From Alphaproteobacteria bacterium (GTDB taxonomy: Bacteria; Pseudomonadota; Alphaproteobacteria; Micropepsales; Micropepsaceae), in assembly GCA_028871795.1 (NCBI GenBank), contig JAGWMG010000006.1:126011-190010 (forward strand): 64,000 nt of DNA, written 5' to 3'. This document shows positions 38,561-48,146 of this stretch, one piece after another. Under the pieces are notes generated by a model, which worked only from the letters and a program-made list of their open reading frames with translations, did no database searches and was not told where the DNA came from. Made by a program: the position numbers and the translations under genes. Position 1 is the first letter of the stretch. Each line of letters begins with the position of its first letter.

Positions 38561-40942
38561 CTAGAACCTTTGACCGAACTTCAACCCGATCGTCCGCGGC
38601 TGAGCGACCAAAATGTACGGTTCGTGGCCGCAGACGCCGGGCGTGCACTCGGCGTAGCGGCCAAGCTGCGCGCGCTCGTCGAAGGCATTTTCGACGAACA
38701 ATTCGAGCGACCAGTTGTTGCGGTCCACGCCGGTCGTGAAATCGAACGTCGTGTAGGCCGGCGATTGTCCGATCAACCCGCGTTCCAGGATGCGCAAATC
38801 CGACCAGGTGCCGCTTTGGTGGACGAGAGAACCCTGCACATGCGCCTTGAAGTCGTCGACCGTGAACTCGTAGCGCGCCGTGGCGTTGACCTTCCACTTC
38901 GGCGTGATCGGCAGCTGCGTACCCTTCGGCGCCTTGGCCGTGCCGGGACAGACTGTGACCCCGACATTGCCGCAATAGTCGGCGGTCAATTGCGCGTCGT
39001 TGTAGGCGCCGGCGGTGGACAGAGTCAGACCCTCGACCGGAAGCCACATGGCTTCGAATTCCGCTCCCTTGACGCTCGCCTGACCGCCGTTGGCGATGAT
39101 CGTCAACGAATTCGGTCCGAGGAACGAGAACTGGAAATTGTTCCAGTCCTCCCAGTAGAAAGCGCCGTTGAAGCGCAGCGTGTCGGCGTTCCAACTTGTC
39201 TTCCAGCCGATTTCGTAGTTCGACACGCCATCCGGCGAATAGGGCGGGAGGTTACCGTTGCGATTGACGCCGCCTGGGCGGAAGCCCGTCGAATAGGTGG
39301 CGTAGACCATGCGGTCGTCGTCGATATGCCAAGTGAGATTGACCTTGTGCGTCTCGCCATTATCGTCGACGTGCTTGTTCAGGTTTTGACAGGGCAAGCT
39401 GTGGTACGGCGTCGGAACCGGCGGCGGGACGGTGCAATTAACTACTCCGGTGTGAGAACTGTAACCGGAGGAAAAGCCGAAGAATCCGCTGAGCGAATTG
39501 TCGGCCTGGAAGAACCTGATGCCGCCCGTCAAGGTGAGGTCCGGCAGGATGTCGTAGGCCAACTCGCCGAACAGGGCGTAATCACGATCCACGCGCATCT
39601 GGTTAGTCAGCCAGAGCGTATCCGGCCAACCCGGAACAGTGATGGCGTCCGCGATGCCGTTGATCTTGTAGTCCTGCAATATGTGGTGCGATTGGCGCTC
39701 GTAGAAGGCGCCGCCGACGAAGCGAAGCCGGCTGTCCTTCGACGTCGAAACACGGAACTCGTGGCTCTCCTTGGTGAAGCCGTCCATGCCGAGAATGTAC
39801 TGCGACGGGTCGATCACAATGCCGGCGTTATTGTAAATATAGGCGCCGGAGCCATACAGCGTGTCGTACCAGAAGGAATAATCCGTGTAGTCCGCCGCCG
39901 AGTGAACCGAGCGGTTCATGTAGCCGCCGGAATAGAGCAGGTCGAGATTGCCGACCTTGCCTTGAATCGTGAGCGCCGCCTGATACCACCTGTCCTTTAC
40001 GTATTCCGGCAAGAAATGCGTGACCTCAAGATCACCGACCGACGGGTCGAATGCGAACAGGCCTTTGGAGTCTTCCGACTGCGCCGTGATGCTGGGCGTG
40101 ATCGTCCAATTCTCGTCGAGGTCGATTTGCAAGGCCGCGCGGCCGCCCAACTTGTCGACGGTGTTGTAGTCTTTCTTTGCCGCCGTGGCGTTGTTGATCG
40201 TTACGCCGGAGGTCGGATAGGTGCGCGTGCCGTGGACATTGTCGATATAGCCGGCATCGTGCTCGTCCCACGCAACGATGCGAACGGCAACGTTGTCCGT
40301 CAGCGGGAGGTTGACCATTCCGTTCGCCAGATAGCCGATCCCGCCATGGTCAACGGAATTCACTTCGACATTGTAGCCCGCCGCAAAGGCGTCGGTGTTC
40401 GGCTTGTTGGTGATGATACGGATGGTCCCAGACTCCGAGCTGGCGCCGTAAAGCGTGCCCTGCGGACCCGACAATGCTTCCACACGTTCAACGTCGTATG
40501 TCGGCACGTCCAGCGTGCCGCCGATCGTGGTGATCGGCTGTTCGTCGAGATACACGCCCACGGTCGGGAGCGGACCGGAATGGTTGCCGTTCTGATCGCT
40601 GGCGATGCCGCGCATCGTGATGTTCGCGAAGCCGGGACCGCCGTTGCTGCCCTGGCCGCTGACCGCATAGGTCACGCTCGGCATGTATTTGGCGAAATCG
40701 GTGAAATCGGTGAGATTCAGCTGCGAGAGCTTTTCGGTGGTGAACGCCTGGACGTTCATCGGAACTTTCTGAAGATCTTCCGAGCGCTTCTCGGCCGTGA
40801 CCACGACCGTTTCCAGCGTGCCACTGGTGTCCGTCGCCGCAATCGCCGCCGAGACGCTCGTCAGCATGGTCGTGGCGAGTAGTGCCGGAAGGACAACAAG
40901 GCGCGAACGCCCACGGTTAGCTGCGAAATTCCCCTTCATCAT
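38561..40942 (-). CDS. TonB-dependent outer-membrane receptor
   Basis: A 793-residue receptor with a signal peptide (MLTSVSAAIAATD), TonB-box-like ETVVVTAEKRSEDLQKVPMN, and a plug domain (MRGIASDQNGNHSGPLPTVG, VYLDEQPITTIGG, VERVEALSGPQGTLYGASSE, ESGTIRIITNKPN). Barrel landmarks include YATYSTGFRPGGVNRNG, and the end is QPRTIGLKFGQRF. This class is abundant in oligotrophic Alphaproteobacteria. It lies 107 bases downstream of the TPR-sulfotransferase gene on the same strand, a pairing I have seen with this receptor class, and may be its partner. The substrate is unknown. Confidence 0.92.
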   Translation of the reverse strand: MMKGNFAANRGRSRLVVLPALLATTMLTSVSAAIAATDTSGTLETVVVTAEKRSEDLQKVPMNVQAFTTEKLSQLNLTDFTDFAKYMPSVTYAVSGQGSNGGPGFANITMRGIASDQNGNHSGPLPTVGVYLDEQPITTIGGTLDVPTYDVERVEALSGPQGTLYGASSESGTIRIITNKPNTDAFAAGYNVEVNSVDHGGIGYLANGMVNLPLTDNVAVRIVAWDEHDAGYIDNVHGTRTYPTSGVTINNATAAKKDYNTVDKLGGRAALQIDLDENWTITPSITAQSEDSKGLFAFDPSVGDLEVTHFLPEYVKDRWYQAALTIQGKVGNLDLLYSGGYMNRSVHSAADYTDYSFWYDTLYGSGAYIYNNAGIVIDPSQYILGMDGFTKESHEFRVSTSKDSRLRFVGGAFYERQSHHILQDYKINGIADAITVPGWPDTLWLTNQMRVDRDYALFGELAYDILPDLTLTGGIRFFQADNSLSGFFGFSSGYSSHTGVVNCTVPPPVPTPYHSLPCQNLNKHVDDNGETHKVNLTWHIDDDRMVYATYSTGFRPGGVNRNGNLPPYSPDGVSNYEIGWKTSWNADTLRFNGAFYWEDWNNFQFSFLGPNSLTIIANGGQASVKGAEFEAMWLPVEGLTLSTAGAYNDAQLTADYCGNVGVTVCPGTAKAPKGTQLPITPKWKVNATARYEFTVDDFKAHVQGSLVHQSGTWSDLRILERGLIGQSPAYTTFDFTTGVDRNNWSLELFVENAFDERAQLGRYAECTPGVCGHEPYILVAQPRTIGLKFGQRF

Positions 40943-41049
40943 GGATGCCCCCCGAATATGATCCGAACCTGCCTTCGACTGCGATTCCCCGCGACAGTCT
41001 TGTGAATGCGATTAAGAGGATAATTCGCGACCGCGTCAATGGCATAGCA

Positions 41050-43092
41050 CTATTGTTTACCTAGGGTTAATTTTGGCTCAAAAGTTGGCACAGCAGGGTA
41101 AACATCGAGCACGGAACCCAACGCCTGCTTGAGCGGCCCCAGCCAAGACTCGTAATTCTGCCAGTGTTCCACGGCCTCTTTGAAGATGGGCTGACGCACC
41201 TGTTCCGAGCTGGCGGTGCGGACCGCGCGGTCATTTTCGTAGAAGCGCAAGCAGCCGTCCTCGAACGGCAGCCCGCAATAGGCGAGCAGCTGGCGCACCT
41301 CGTGCTCGGGATCGGCAACCAACTGCTCGTAGATCACGCGGTGCACCCGGCCCGGCAGGACCGCGTCATAGCGGGCCATCAGTTCGACGTAACCCGCGTA
41401 ATACCTGCCGACGTCGTCGAGGCTGTAGGTGAACGTCTGACCGCGCGCGAAATGCTGCTTGAAGCAGGAGAAGCAGCAACCGAGCGGATGGCGGCGCGCG
41501 TCGACGATTTTCGCATTGGGAAGGATCAGATGGATCAATCCCACATGCAAAAAGTTGTTGGGCATCTTGTCGATGAAGAACGGCCGCCCGAGCTTGCGAT
41601 GGACGCGCGTGCGTTGCAGATACTCCTCGCCGAGCGCCGCGAACGCCTCGCGGTCGAGCGTACCGAGAATTGACGGATAAGCGGACGCTTCGCCGCGCCG
41701 CTTCTTGCCGCCAAGACGCCGGGCGATCGCGATGATGTCGGGCAGTTCCATCGTTCCCTCGATCTGGGAGTGACTGGACAAGATCTGCTCGACAAGCGTG
41801 GAGCCGGCGCGCGGCAGTCCCACGATGAAAATCGGATCGGGAGCCGCGCAACCGGTGCCGGTGTGCTGCTGCAGGAATTCCGCGGTGAATTGTTCCTTCA
41901 GCCGCCGGACGCGTTCGACGAACTCGTTGGCGTCGTAACCCGTACCGGACCGCCGCAGCGTATTTCCCGCCTCATAATGCCGGAACGAACCCGCAAATTC
42001 CCCCGCATCCTCGAGGGCCTTTCCCAGCGCGAAATCGAAATGATAGCGATCTTCGTCCGCAAGGTCGGTGCGCGCCAGTTGCGCGCGCATTGCCGCCACA
42101 TCCTGGTCCGTGAACCTCAGCGTCTTGAGATTCGCGAGACTCCAATAGGCTTCGCCGAGGCTCGGAAGAAGCGCAATGCTCTTGCGATATGCAGCAATGC
42201 CCTGCTCGCGTCGCCCCAGTGCCTTGAGCGAATGGCCGTAGCTCATCCACGCCTTGGGCTGGCTCGGATAGCTCTTCAGCAGGTCTTCGTATATCTCGAT
42301 GGCGCGCACATATTCCCCGATCTGGCCCCATGCTGCGGCCTTCAGCGCGCGGTAGCCGGGATTGCGCGGATCGCCCTTCAGAAGAATATCGGCCTGTGCG
42401 AGGCATTCCTGCGGCTTGTTCTGACGATACAGGACCGATGCGTAGTTGTGGCGGGCGGCGGTGAAGCTTGGCGCCAGTTCAATGCAGCGTGCGAGCAAAT
42501 GCTCGGCGTCCTCGTAACGGCCGAGACGCGACCCGGCTTCCGCCAGCATGCGGATGGCGGATACGTCCGTCGGATTTTCCTTCAGAAAGGCACGCAAAAG
42601 CCGTTCGGCGACCGCGAGTTTGTTTTCGTAAAGCGCCGCCGCGGCCGCCAGCAATTGCGGATCGTTTACCGACGCCTGAATATGACGGGCATAGGCTTGG
42701 TCGGCGCCGCGATCGTCCCCCGCCAGCGTTTTCTGGTCGCCGAGCGCGCGCCACGCGCTCGCATGATTGGGCTCTAGTCTCACGACGCGGGAAAGGACTT
42801 CGATCGCCTTACCGCTCTCGCCGGCGTCGCCCAGCGCAAGGCCGTACTCGAATTGCACGGCGGCGGCGTTCGGCTGCGACTTCGCAAGCGGATGCAATTG
42901 ATCGAGAGCGGCCGCAAGCTTCCCCTGTCCGCGCAGCGCCGCGCCCAACAGCAGCAATGCCCGACCGTTACCGGGAACCACTTTCAGGATTTCGCGCGCC
43001 TGTTCTTCCGCCAGCGACGGATTGACCACGAGCAGCTTGGCGGCATTCGTCAATGCCGCGGAAAGCGTACCGGCCGGCTCGAAACTCGCCAA
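41050..43092 (-). CDS. TPR-repeat sulfotransferase family protein
   Basis: A 680-residue two-part protein. Residues 1 to about 340 are tetratricopeptide repeats (for example AVQFEYGLALGDAGESGKAI, AWMSYGHSLKALGRREQGIA). The C-terminal part is a sulfotransferase-type domain with the PAPS 5'-phosphosulfate loop IFIVGLPRAGSTLVEQIL and SHSQIEGTMELPDI, and YEQLVADPEHEVRQLLAYCG. It should transfer sulfate from PAPS to an unknown acceptor. TTG 43092 is the start (GAGG eight bases before), 4 bases after the stop of the upstream lyase gene, so both are in one transcript. The protein has no signal peptide. Confidence 0.88.
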   Translation of the reverse strand: MASFEPAGTLSAALTNAAKLLVVNPSLAEEQAREILKVVPGNGRALLLLGAALRGQGKLAAALDQLHPLAKSQPNAAAVQFEYGLALGDAGESGKAIEVLSRVVRLEPNHASAWRALGDQKTLAGDDRGADQAYARHIQASVNDPQLLAAAAALYENKLAVAERLLRAFLKENPTDVSAIRMLAEAGSRLGRYEDAEHLLARCIELAPSFTAARHNYASVLYRQNKPQECLAQADILLKGDPRNPGYRALKAAAWGQIGEYVRAIEIYEDLLKSYPSQPKAWMSYGHSLKALGRREQGIAAYRKSIALLPSLGEAYWSLANLKTLRFTDQDVAAMRAQLARTDLADEDRYHFDFALGKALEDAGEFAGSFRHYEAGNTLRRSGTGYDANEFVERVRRLKEQFTAEFLQQHTGTGCAAPDPIFIVGLPRAGSTLVEQILSSHSQIEGTMELPDIIAIARRLGGKKRRGEASAYPSILGTLDREAFAALGEEYLQRTRVHRKLGRPFFIDKMPNNFLHVGLIHLILPNAKIVDARRHPLGCCFSCFKQHFARGQTFTYSLDDVGRYYAGYVELMARYDAVLPGRVHRVIYEQLVADPEHEVRQLLAYCGLPFEDGCLRFYENDRAVRTASSEQVRQPIFKEAVEHWQNYESWLGPLKQALGSVLDVYPAVPTFEPKLTLGKQ

Positions 43093-43096
43093 TGCA

Positions 43097-44251
43097 TCAG
43101 CCTCGTGACTGTGCGGCCAAAGCGGCCGCGAGATCGTCGATCAGATCGTCGGCGTCTTCGATGCCGGCCGACAAGCGCAGCAGGTCCGGCGGGCATGGCG
43201 TATCGGGGCCTTCCACGCTGGCGCGGTGCTCGATAAGGCTTTCGGTGCTGCCCAACGACGTGGCCCGCTTCCAGATGCGGACATTGGCGGCCGTCCCGAC
43301 AGCCGCCGCCTCGCCGCCCTTGACACGGATCGAGAGCATTCCGCCGAAGCCGCCCTTCATCTGCTTTGCGGCGATCGCGTGTCCCGGGCAACCGGGAAGG
43401 CCGGGATAGAGAACCTGGACGACGTGCGGATTCGATTGCAGCGACTCCGCAATCCGCTGCGCGTTCGCACAGGCCAACCGCACGCGTGGAAACAAAGTGC
43501 GCATGCCGCGAAGCAGCAGCCAGGCTTCGAAGGACCCCAGCACGCCGCCGAGTTGCTTGCGGGCCGTTTTCAGGCGCTGCCAGAACTCGTCGTCCGTGCG
43601 CGTCACCAGCGCGCCCGCTGCGATGTCCGAATGCCCGTTCAGATACTTCGTCGCCGAGTGCATGACGATGTCGGCGCCGAAGTCGATCGGCTGGGTGAGT
43701 ACGGGCGTGGCGACGGTGGAGTCCACGGCAAGGCGCGCGCCGGCCTGGTGTGCGATCTCGACAGCGGCCGCGAGATCGGTGATGCCCCACAGGGGATTGG
43801 CAGGCGTTTCCGCCCACACGACCTTGGTCTTTCCGGGGCGCACGGCGCGGCCGATCGCGCCGGTATCCGTCATGTCGGCGATGGTGACATCGAGCCCCCA
43901 GTTTCGTGCAAAACCAAGGAGCCAGTCGCGCAACGACCAGTACATGACCTTCGGGGCAACCACGTGATCGCCCGGCGACAGCGCCTGGAAAACCGCCGTC
44001 GCGGCCGCCATTCCCGAGGAGAACAGCATGGAGCCTGCGCCGCCTTCGAGCACCGTGAGCAAGGCTTCGGGCTGATCGAAGGAAGGATTGTCGGCGCGGA
44101 TGTAGGCGCGGCCGGAACGGTATTGATTGTCCGGATCGCGTTCGAACGTGGAGGAGAGGTGGATGGGCGGGGAGATGGCCCGGGTCGATCCGTCCACCCG
44201 GCCAAGTCCCTGCGCCGCCAGCGTAGCGCGCGTTGGGTCGGTTCTCGTCAT
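43097..44251 (-). CDS. Cystathionine beta-lyase / gamma-synthase family PLP enzyme
   Basis: A 384-residue PLP enzyme of the Cys/Met metabolism family. The PLP Lys is in MHSATKYLNGHSDIAAGAL; other markers are SSTFERDPDNQYRSGRAYI, LFSSGMAAATAVFQALSPGD, VVWAETPANPLWGITDL and RLSAGIEDADDLIDDL. The set best fits MetC-type cystathionine beta-lyase (cystathionine to homocysteine), but the gamma-synthase reaction is possible. ATG 44251 is preferred, with a G-rich site before it; the frame is open 12 codons further upstream. It is directly upstream of the TPR-sulfotransferase gene. Confidence 0.87.
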   Translation of the reverse strand: MTRTDPTRATLAAQGLGRVDGSTRAISPPIHLSSTFERDPDNQYRSGRAYIRADNPSFDQPEALLTVLEGGAGSMLFSSGMAAATAVFQALSPGDHVVAPKVMYWSLRDWLLGFARNWGLDVTIADMTDTGAIGRAVRPGKTKVVWAETPANPLWGITDLAAAVEIAHQAGARLAVDSTVATPVLTQPIDFGADIVMHSATKYLNGHSDIAAGALVTRTDDEFWQRLKTARKQLGGVLGSFEAWLLLRGMRTLFPRVRLACANAQRIAESLQSNPHVVQVLYPGLPGCPGHAIAAKQMKGGFGGMLSIRVKGGEAAAVGTAANVRIWKRATSLGSTESLIEHRASVEGPDTPCPPDLLRLSAGIEDADDLIDDLAAALAAQSRG

Positions 44252-44420
44252 GTCGTTCCCGTTCGCTGTTCTTAGAAGCCGCGACAACTCGCATTCTAAT
44301 CAGGTGGGTAAGGTTGCGCCAAACATTTCGGAACGACCCCGACGTGCTTTCGAGAGATTCAAGAAGAGCGGTCCGGCGGGAGCGTCAGACGCCGAACGGG
44401 CCGGTGCGGGCGGATTGCCG

Positions 44421-45923
44421 CTATTCGCGCTGGCCTGAAGGCTTCTTCCTATCACCGTCGGTCGCGCCCCTCAGGAACGAGGCATATACCCAACCTTGTT
44501 GCTGTTTATGCTTGCTGCTTTCGTCCTCAATTCGGACGCGCACCCAGTTCCCGCGCCGCTCGACCGGCGTGATTTTCGAGTCGCGCGGCAGCGTCGCGAT
44601 CACGGCAGTTCCTTTCGAGGGGCCGGTGCGAACATTCGCGACATGGACGACAATGTCGATGGACGGCTTCGCGACGCGCACCGGCGCCGGTTTCTGGAGA
44701 ACGGCGAGAACAGCGACATTACCGAGGAACGGCTGACTCACGCCCGTAAACGAAGTGATTTCCGGCCACCAATTATCGGGGATCATCGATTCAATGTTGG
44801 GATAGAGCATTGTCGCCAGTGCTGCCAGGCAAGCGACCACGGCAACATCGCGGATCAGGGGACGTCTCTCGCGTTTCTGTTCGACATTCTCCGCCGCTCT
44901 CAGTCTCCAGATGCGTTCCGGTTTCTGGAGGGTCACTCGGGGTTCCGCTGTCCAACGGTCGCGCGCCTGCTCGGCAGCCGGACGCGCTCGCGCCAATTCG
45001 ATCTCGCGGATGGCCAGGGATGCTTTCACTCTTTCCAGCTCGGCGCGCAGACGGCGAAGCTCACCATTCTCGCTCCGGTCGCGATCCGCCTCGGCTTGAG
45101 CGCGCGCCTCCGCCAACATCGTCTCCGCCCGTTCGGACCGCGCCGTCGCCTCGGCCAGTACCTTGGCGAATTGTTCCCGCCAGCGCGCTTCAGCCTCAGC
45201 GAGCCGTGCGGCCTCGCCCGCCCTCCAGTCATTTCCAGCCTTCGACAGTGCCGCTTCGCTCGCTTGCCGCCAGCGTTCGCGCGCCTGTACCGTGCGTTCC
45301 TGTGCGCGCTTTTCCAGCGCAGCGGAGCAAGCGTCCTGTTCCGCCTGCCACGCACTGCGGTTCGACTCGAGATTTGCCGCGGCCTGCGCGGCGGCGGCGG
45401 CCAGACGCTCGCCCAACTCGGCGTCCCAAGCCGATCGGGCCGCGGCCAGCTCGTCGCGCAAATTGCGAACCTCGCTGTCGTCAACCGGATTCGCCGCGCT
45501 GCCCGGTGTGACAGGCGCGCAAACCGGCAGGGTATCGCCGGGCGCGATGGGATAATCGAGCATCGCGACCGTGCCGCCGTCGCGGTTGATGATTCTGATC
45601 GCAAGCGTATGCGCCTCATCGACGCTTTCAGGGAGAAGGTATGCGAGATCATCCACTTCGTCTGGCCACAGCGACCACGAACCATCGCCATTGTTGCGCC
45701 CTCTGGATAGGCGGGCCAGATGGTGCAGGCGCTCGATCCTGAGCGAAAGACGCTCCCGTCCCTTATGAGGCGACAGCAACGGGGCCAGCGCGAGCGCAAT
45801 GGTGCGCGGCGCGGTCGCCGCTTCGTCCATCGTGCGAATCAAGTCGTCCACACGGCCGGTTTCCGCCGCGGCGGGCCTTCTGGCAAATCCGGCGACGCGT
45901 TGCGCCATTGCGCAGAACTCCAT
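44421..45923 (-). CDS. Coiled-coil, single-TM protein with C-terminal SH3-like domain
   Basis: A protein of about 500 residues that I do not recognise as a named family. The N-terminal third (SWSLWPDEVDDLAYLLPESV, then IAPGDTLPVCAPV) looks folded. Residues about 150-330 are a long Ala/Glu/Arg-rich coiled coil. A membrane helix follows (LIRDVAVVACLAALATMLYP), then a bacterial SH3 domain (VHVANVRTGPSKGTAVIATL, GNWVRVRIEDESS, QGWVYASFLRG), which in the family binds peptidoglycan. It may tether the cell wall to a cytoplasmic coiled-coil scaffold. The start is uncertain (GTG 45959, ATG 45923 or ATG 45908). Confidence 0.6.
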   Translation of the reverse strand: MEFCAMAQRVAGFARRPAAAETGRVDDLIRTMDEAATAPRTIALALAPLLSPHKGRERLSLRIERLHHLARLSRGRNNGDGSWSLWPDEVDDLAYLLPESVDEAHTLAIRIINRDGGTVAMLDYPIAPGDTLPVCAPVTPGSAANPVDDSEVRNLRDELAAARSAWDAELGERLAAAAAQAAANLESNRSAWQAEQDACSAALEKRAQERTVQARERWRQASEAALSKAGNDWRAGEAARLAEAEARWREQFAKVLAEATARSERAETMLAEARAQAEADRDRSENGELRRLRAELERVKASLAIREIELARARPAAEQARDRWTAEPRVTLQKPERIWRLRAAENVEQKRERRPLIRDVAVVACLAALATMLYPNIESMIPDNWWPEITSFTGVSQPFLGNVAVLAVLQKPAPVRVAKPSIDIVVHVANVRTGPSKGTAVIATLPRDSKITPVERRGNWVRVRIEDESSKHKQQQGWVYASFLRGATDGDRKKPSGQRE

Positions 45924-46182
45924 CTTCGCCGCTCCAATGGCGGCGCCCGAATTTCTCACCTGGGAGGCGCCATTCTTTGCAAGTTTGGGTAAAGCAATCG
46001 TTCGTCAAACACGGAGCGCGACGCAATGAAGAGATTCGACTCAACTTGTCCTGATCGTGCTTACCAAGGGCGCGCGGGTTCACGCGCGCTCCGTCTCTCG
46101 TTCGATGAACGCCGCATGAACGGATCGGATAGAGACCGTTCAGCACGTGGCATTGCCCGAACCCGCAGCCTTTGCCTCCGGG

Positions 46183-47643
46183 CTAATCTGGTTTTGCCTT
46201 TTCGGCGTCGAGCCGGTTGCGGATGCTGATCGCCAGCGGGTCGTCCGCGGCCGCCAGCTTCAGAGCCTTGTTCCATAGGAGGCGCGCCTGCCCCGTGTGG
46301 CCGGCCTTCTGCTCCGCCAAGCCGACATAATAGAGCGCCTGCACGTTCCCGGCGTCGAGTTTCAGGACCGTGCGCATAGTGGCGACGAAGTCCGCAGGCG
46401 CGTCGTCGCCAGGAACGGCTGCGGCCTTCTGGATCTCCGCCAAGGTCAACTGCACATCGACGTCTGACGGCTTGAGGCGAACGGCACGGTCGATGGCCGC
46501 GCGCGCCTTGTCGCGCTCGCCCAGCACATTGTAGGCATGCGCCAGGCGCTGCCAGCCGGAGGCATCGCCGGGACTCTTCTCCATGCGATCCGCAAGCCGC
46601 TGCACCATGGCGTGGATCTTGGTATCCTGATCGTCGCCCGCCGAAGGCAGCGCGCTGCTCGAAGGCGGCGCGGTCATAGCGTTCGTGTTTGCGGCAGCGC
46701 TCGTACCTCCTTGCAGATGCATCGCGTTCGTCATGGCCGTAATAATAGTATTCAAAGCGGCGGCGGAAAGCGGGCTCGGCGGCACCGAAGCGGGATCAAA
46801 ACCGCCCTCCTTGGAGAACGCGGCGATGTGATCGCGCAGCATCGGAAGCCACGGTGCGTTGGGGTCGCTCGTCCGTTCCAGATCGCGCCAGACGCCGACG
46901 GCCTGTTTCAAATTGCCGATCTGCGCCTCGGCCAAACCGATGTAGAAACGTGCGCGTTCGCCATGCGGTTCCATGCCGATGGAATTGGCGAATGCCAGCA
47001 TTGCCTCGGGCACCACCACTCCGCCGTTCGTCATCACGATGGCTTCACCGAGTTCGGACCACGTGACCGCGTCGGCGCCACCCAGCGCGATCGCGCGGCG
47101 ATCCGCGGCGGCGGCCTGCTCATAATTGCGGGAGTCAAAATACATTTCAGCGAGGCGCTTGTAACCGGACGCGCTCGGGCTGTTCTTCAGCAGCGCCGCC
47201 AGCTTCTCCGCCGTCGCCGCGACGATAAATTCGGGGTCGTTGTTCAGCCGCCAGGCGTAAGGCTTTCCGGGCAGCTGGGGAGACCCCAGCGCGCCGTACA
47301 TGACGGCCGCACCGACCGGCAGAACGAAAGCGATGATGGCAATCGCCGCAAATCTGGCGCGACGGTTGTCAGTCCGCCCGGGTTTGACGGGCGTCTTGAG
47401 TTCGGCGTCCTCGGCCGCCAGCATCCGTCGGTGCACTTCCGCGCGCGCGGCATCGGCCTGCCCTTCCGTAAGAAGACCGCGCTCGATCTCCTGTTCGATC
47501 TCCGCCAGCTGGTTGCGATAGACAACGATGTCGTAGTCGACACGCGGAGCCGCCGCCTCCGAGCCGCCTTTCAGCAGCGGGAACAGCAGGACCGCCAGGA
47601 TGGCAACGGTCAGGACCGCGCAGATGAGCCACAACATCGTCAC
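46183..47643 (-). CDS. ccmI: Cytochrome c maturation protein CcmI (CycH)
   Basis: A 486-residue system I component that presents apocytochrome c to the CcmF/H ligation complex. Two N-terminal membrane helices (LICAVLTVAILAVLLFPLL and AAIAIIAFVLPVGAAVMYGA) flank a cytoplasmic segment with QLAEIEQEIERGLLTEGQA, the family hallmark. The periplasmic C-terminal region contains TPR repeats (RLAHAYNVLGERDKARAAID, QALYYVGLAEQKAGHTGQAR). GTG 47643 overlaps the ccmH stop as GTGA. It is last in ccmF-G, ccmH, ccmI, directly after a large multihaem cluster. Confidence 0.92.
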   Translation of the reverse strand: MTMLWLICAVLTVAILAVLLFPLLKGGSEAAAPRVDYDIVVYRNQLAEIEQEIERGLLTEGQADAARAEVHRRMLAAEDAELKTPVKPGRTDNRRARFAAIAIIAFVLPVGAAVMYGALGSPQLPGKPYAWRLNNDPEFIVAATAEKLAALLKNSPSASGYKRLAEMYFDSRNYEQAAAADRRAIALGGADAVTWSELGEAIVMTNGGVVVPEAMLAFANSIGMEPHGERARFYIGLAEAQIGNLKQAVGVWRDLERTSDPNAPWLPMLRDHIAAFSKEGGFDPASVPPSPLSAAALNTIITAMTNAMHLQGGTSAAANTNAMTAPPSSSALPSAGDDQDTKIHAMVQRLADRMEKSPGDASGWQRLAHAYNVLGERDKARAAIDRAVRLKPSDVDVQLTLAEIQKAAAVPGDDAPADFVATMRTVLKLDAGNVQALYYVGLAEQKAGHTGQARLLWNKALKLAAADDPLAISIRNRLDAEKAKPD

Positions 47644-48146
47644 GCTTCCTTATTCTCGGCTTCGGTGTCGCCGATCAAAGCCGCAAGGCGCCGGGTTTCC
47701 TCCGCAGAAAGCGGCGCCGTCTCCACAATCGATGCGGCGCGGCGATAATAGATCGTGGCCACCCCCCCGGCGCACAGCAGAAGAACCAGCGGTCCAAACC
47801 ACAGCAGATAGGTCTCCGCATCGAAAGGCGGTTTCAGCAGGACATAATTGCCGTAGCGGGCCACGATGTACTGCTTCGCCTGTTCGTCGGTGTCTCCCGC
47901 CGCCACGCGCTGGCGCACCAGCACGCGCAGATCGTGCGCCAGGTCCGCATCGGAATCGTCGATGGACTCGTTCTGGCAAACGAGGCAGCGCAACTCCTTC
48001 CCGATGGCGCGGGCGCGCGCTTCGAGCTTGGGGTTGGACAGCATCTCGTCGGGACGTATCGCCCAAGCGAATCCTGCTGCGCTCAAGATGGCCACGATCA
48101 GCGCCAAGCCGGCCAATATCGATGTGGTGCGCACACGGCGTCTCAC
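47640..48146 (-). CDS. ccmH: Cytochrome c maturation protein CcmH
   Basis: A 168-residue thiol oxidoreductase of the haem ligation complex. The redox motif is in KELRCLVCQNESIDDSDADLA (LRCxxCQ), in a short periplasmic helix bundle; a C-terminal membrane helix follows (LLWFGPLVLLLCAGGVATIY). An N-terminal signal or anchor is present (LAGLALIVAILSAAGFAWA). The GTG start overlaps the ccmF-G stop by GTGA, and its own stop overlaps the ccmI start the same way, so the three are tightly coupled. Confidence 0.94.
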   Translation of the reverse strand: MRRRVRTTSILAGLALIVAILSAAGFAWAIRPDEMLSNPKLEARARAIGKELRCLVCQNESIDDSDADLAHDLRVLVRQRVAAGDTDEQAKQYIVARYGNYVLLKPPFDAETYLLWFGPLVLLLCAGGVATIYYRRAASIVETAPLSAEETRRLAALIGDTEAENKEA

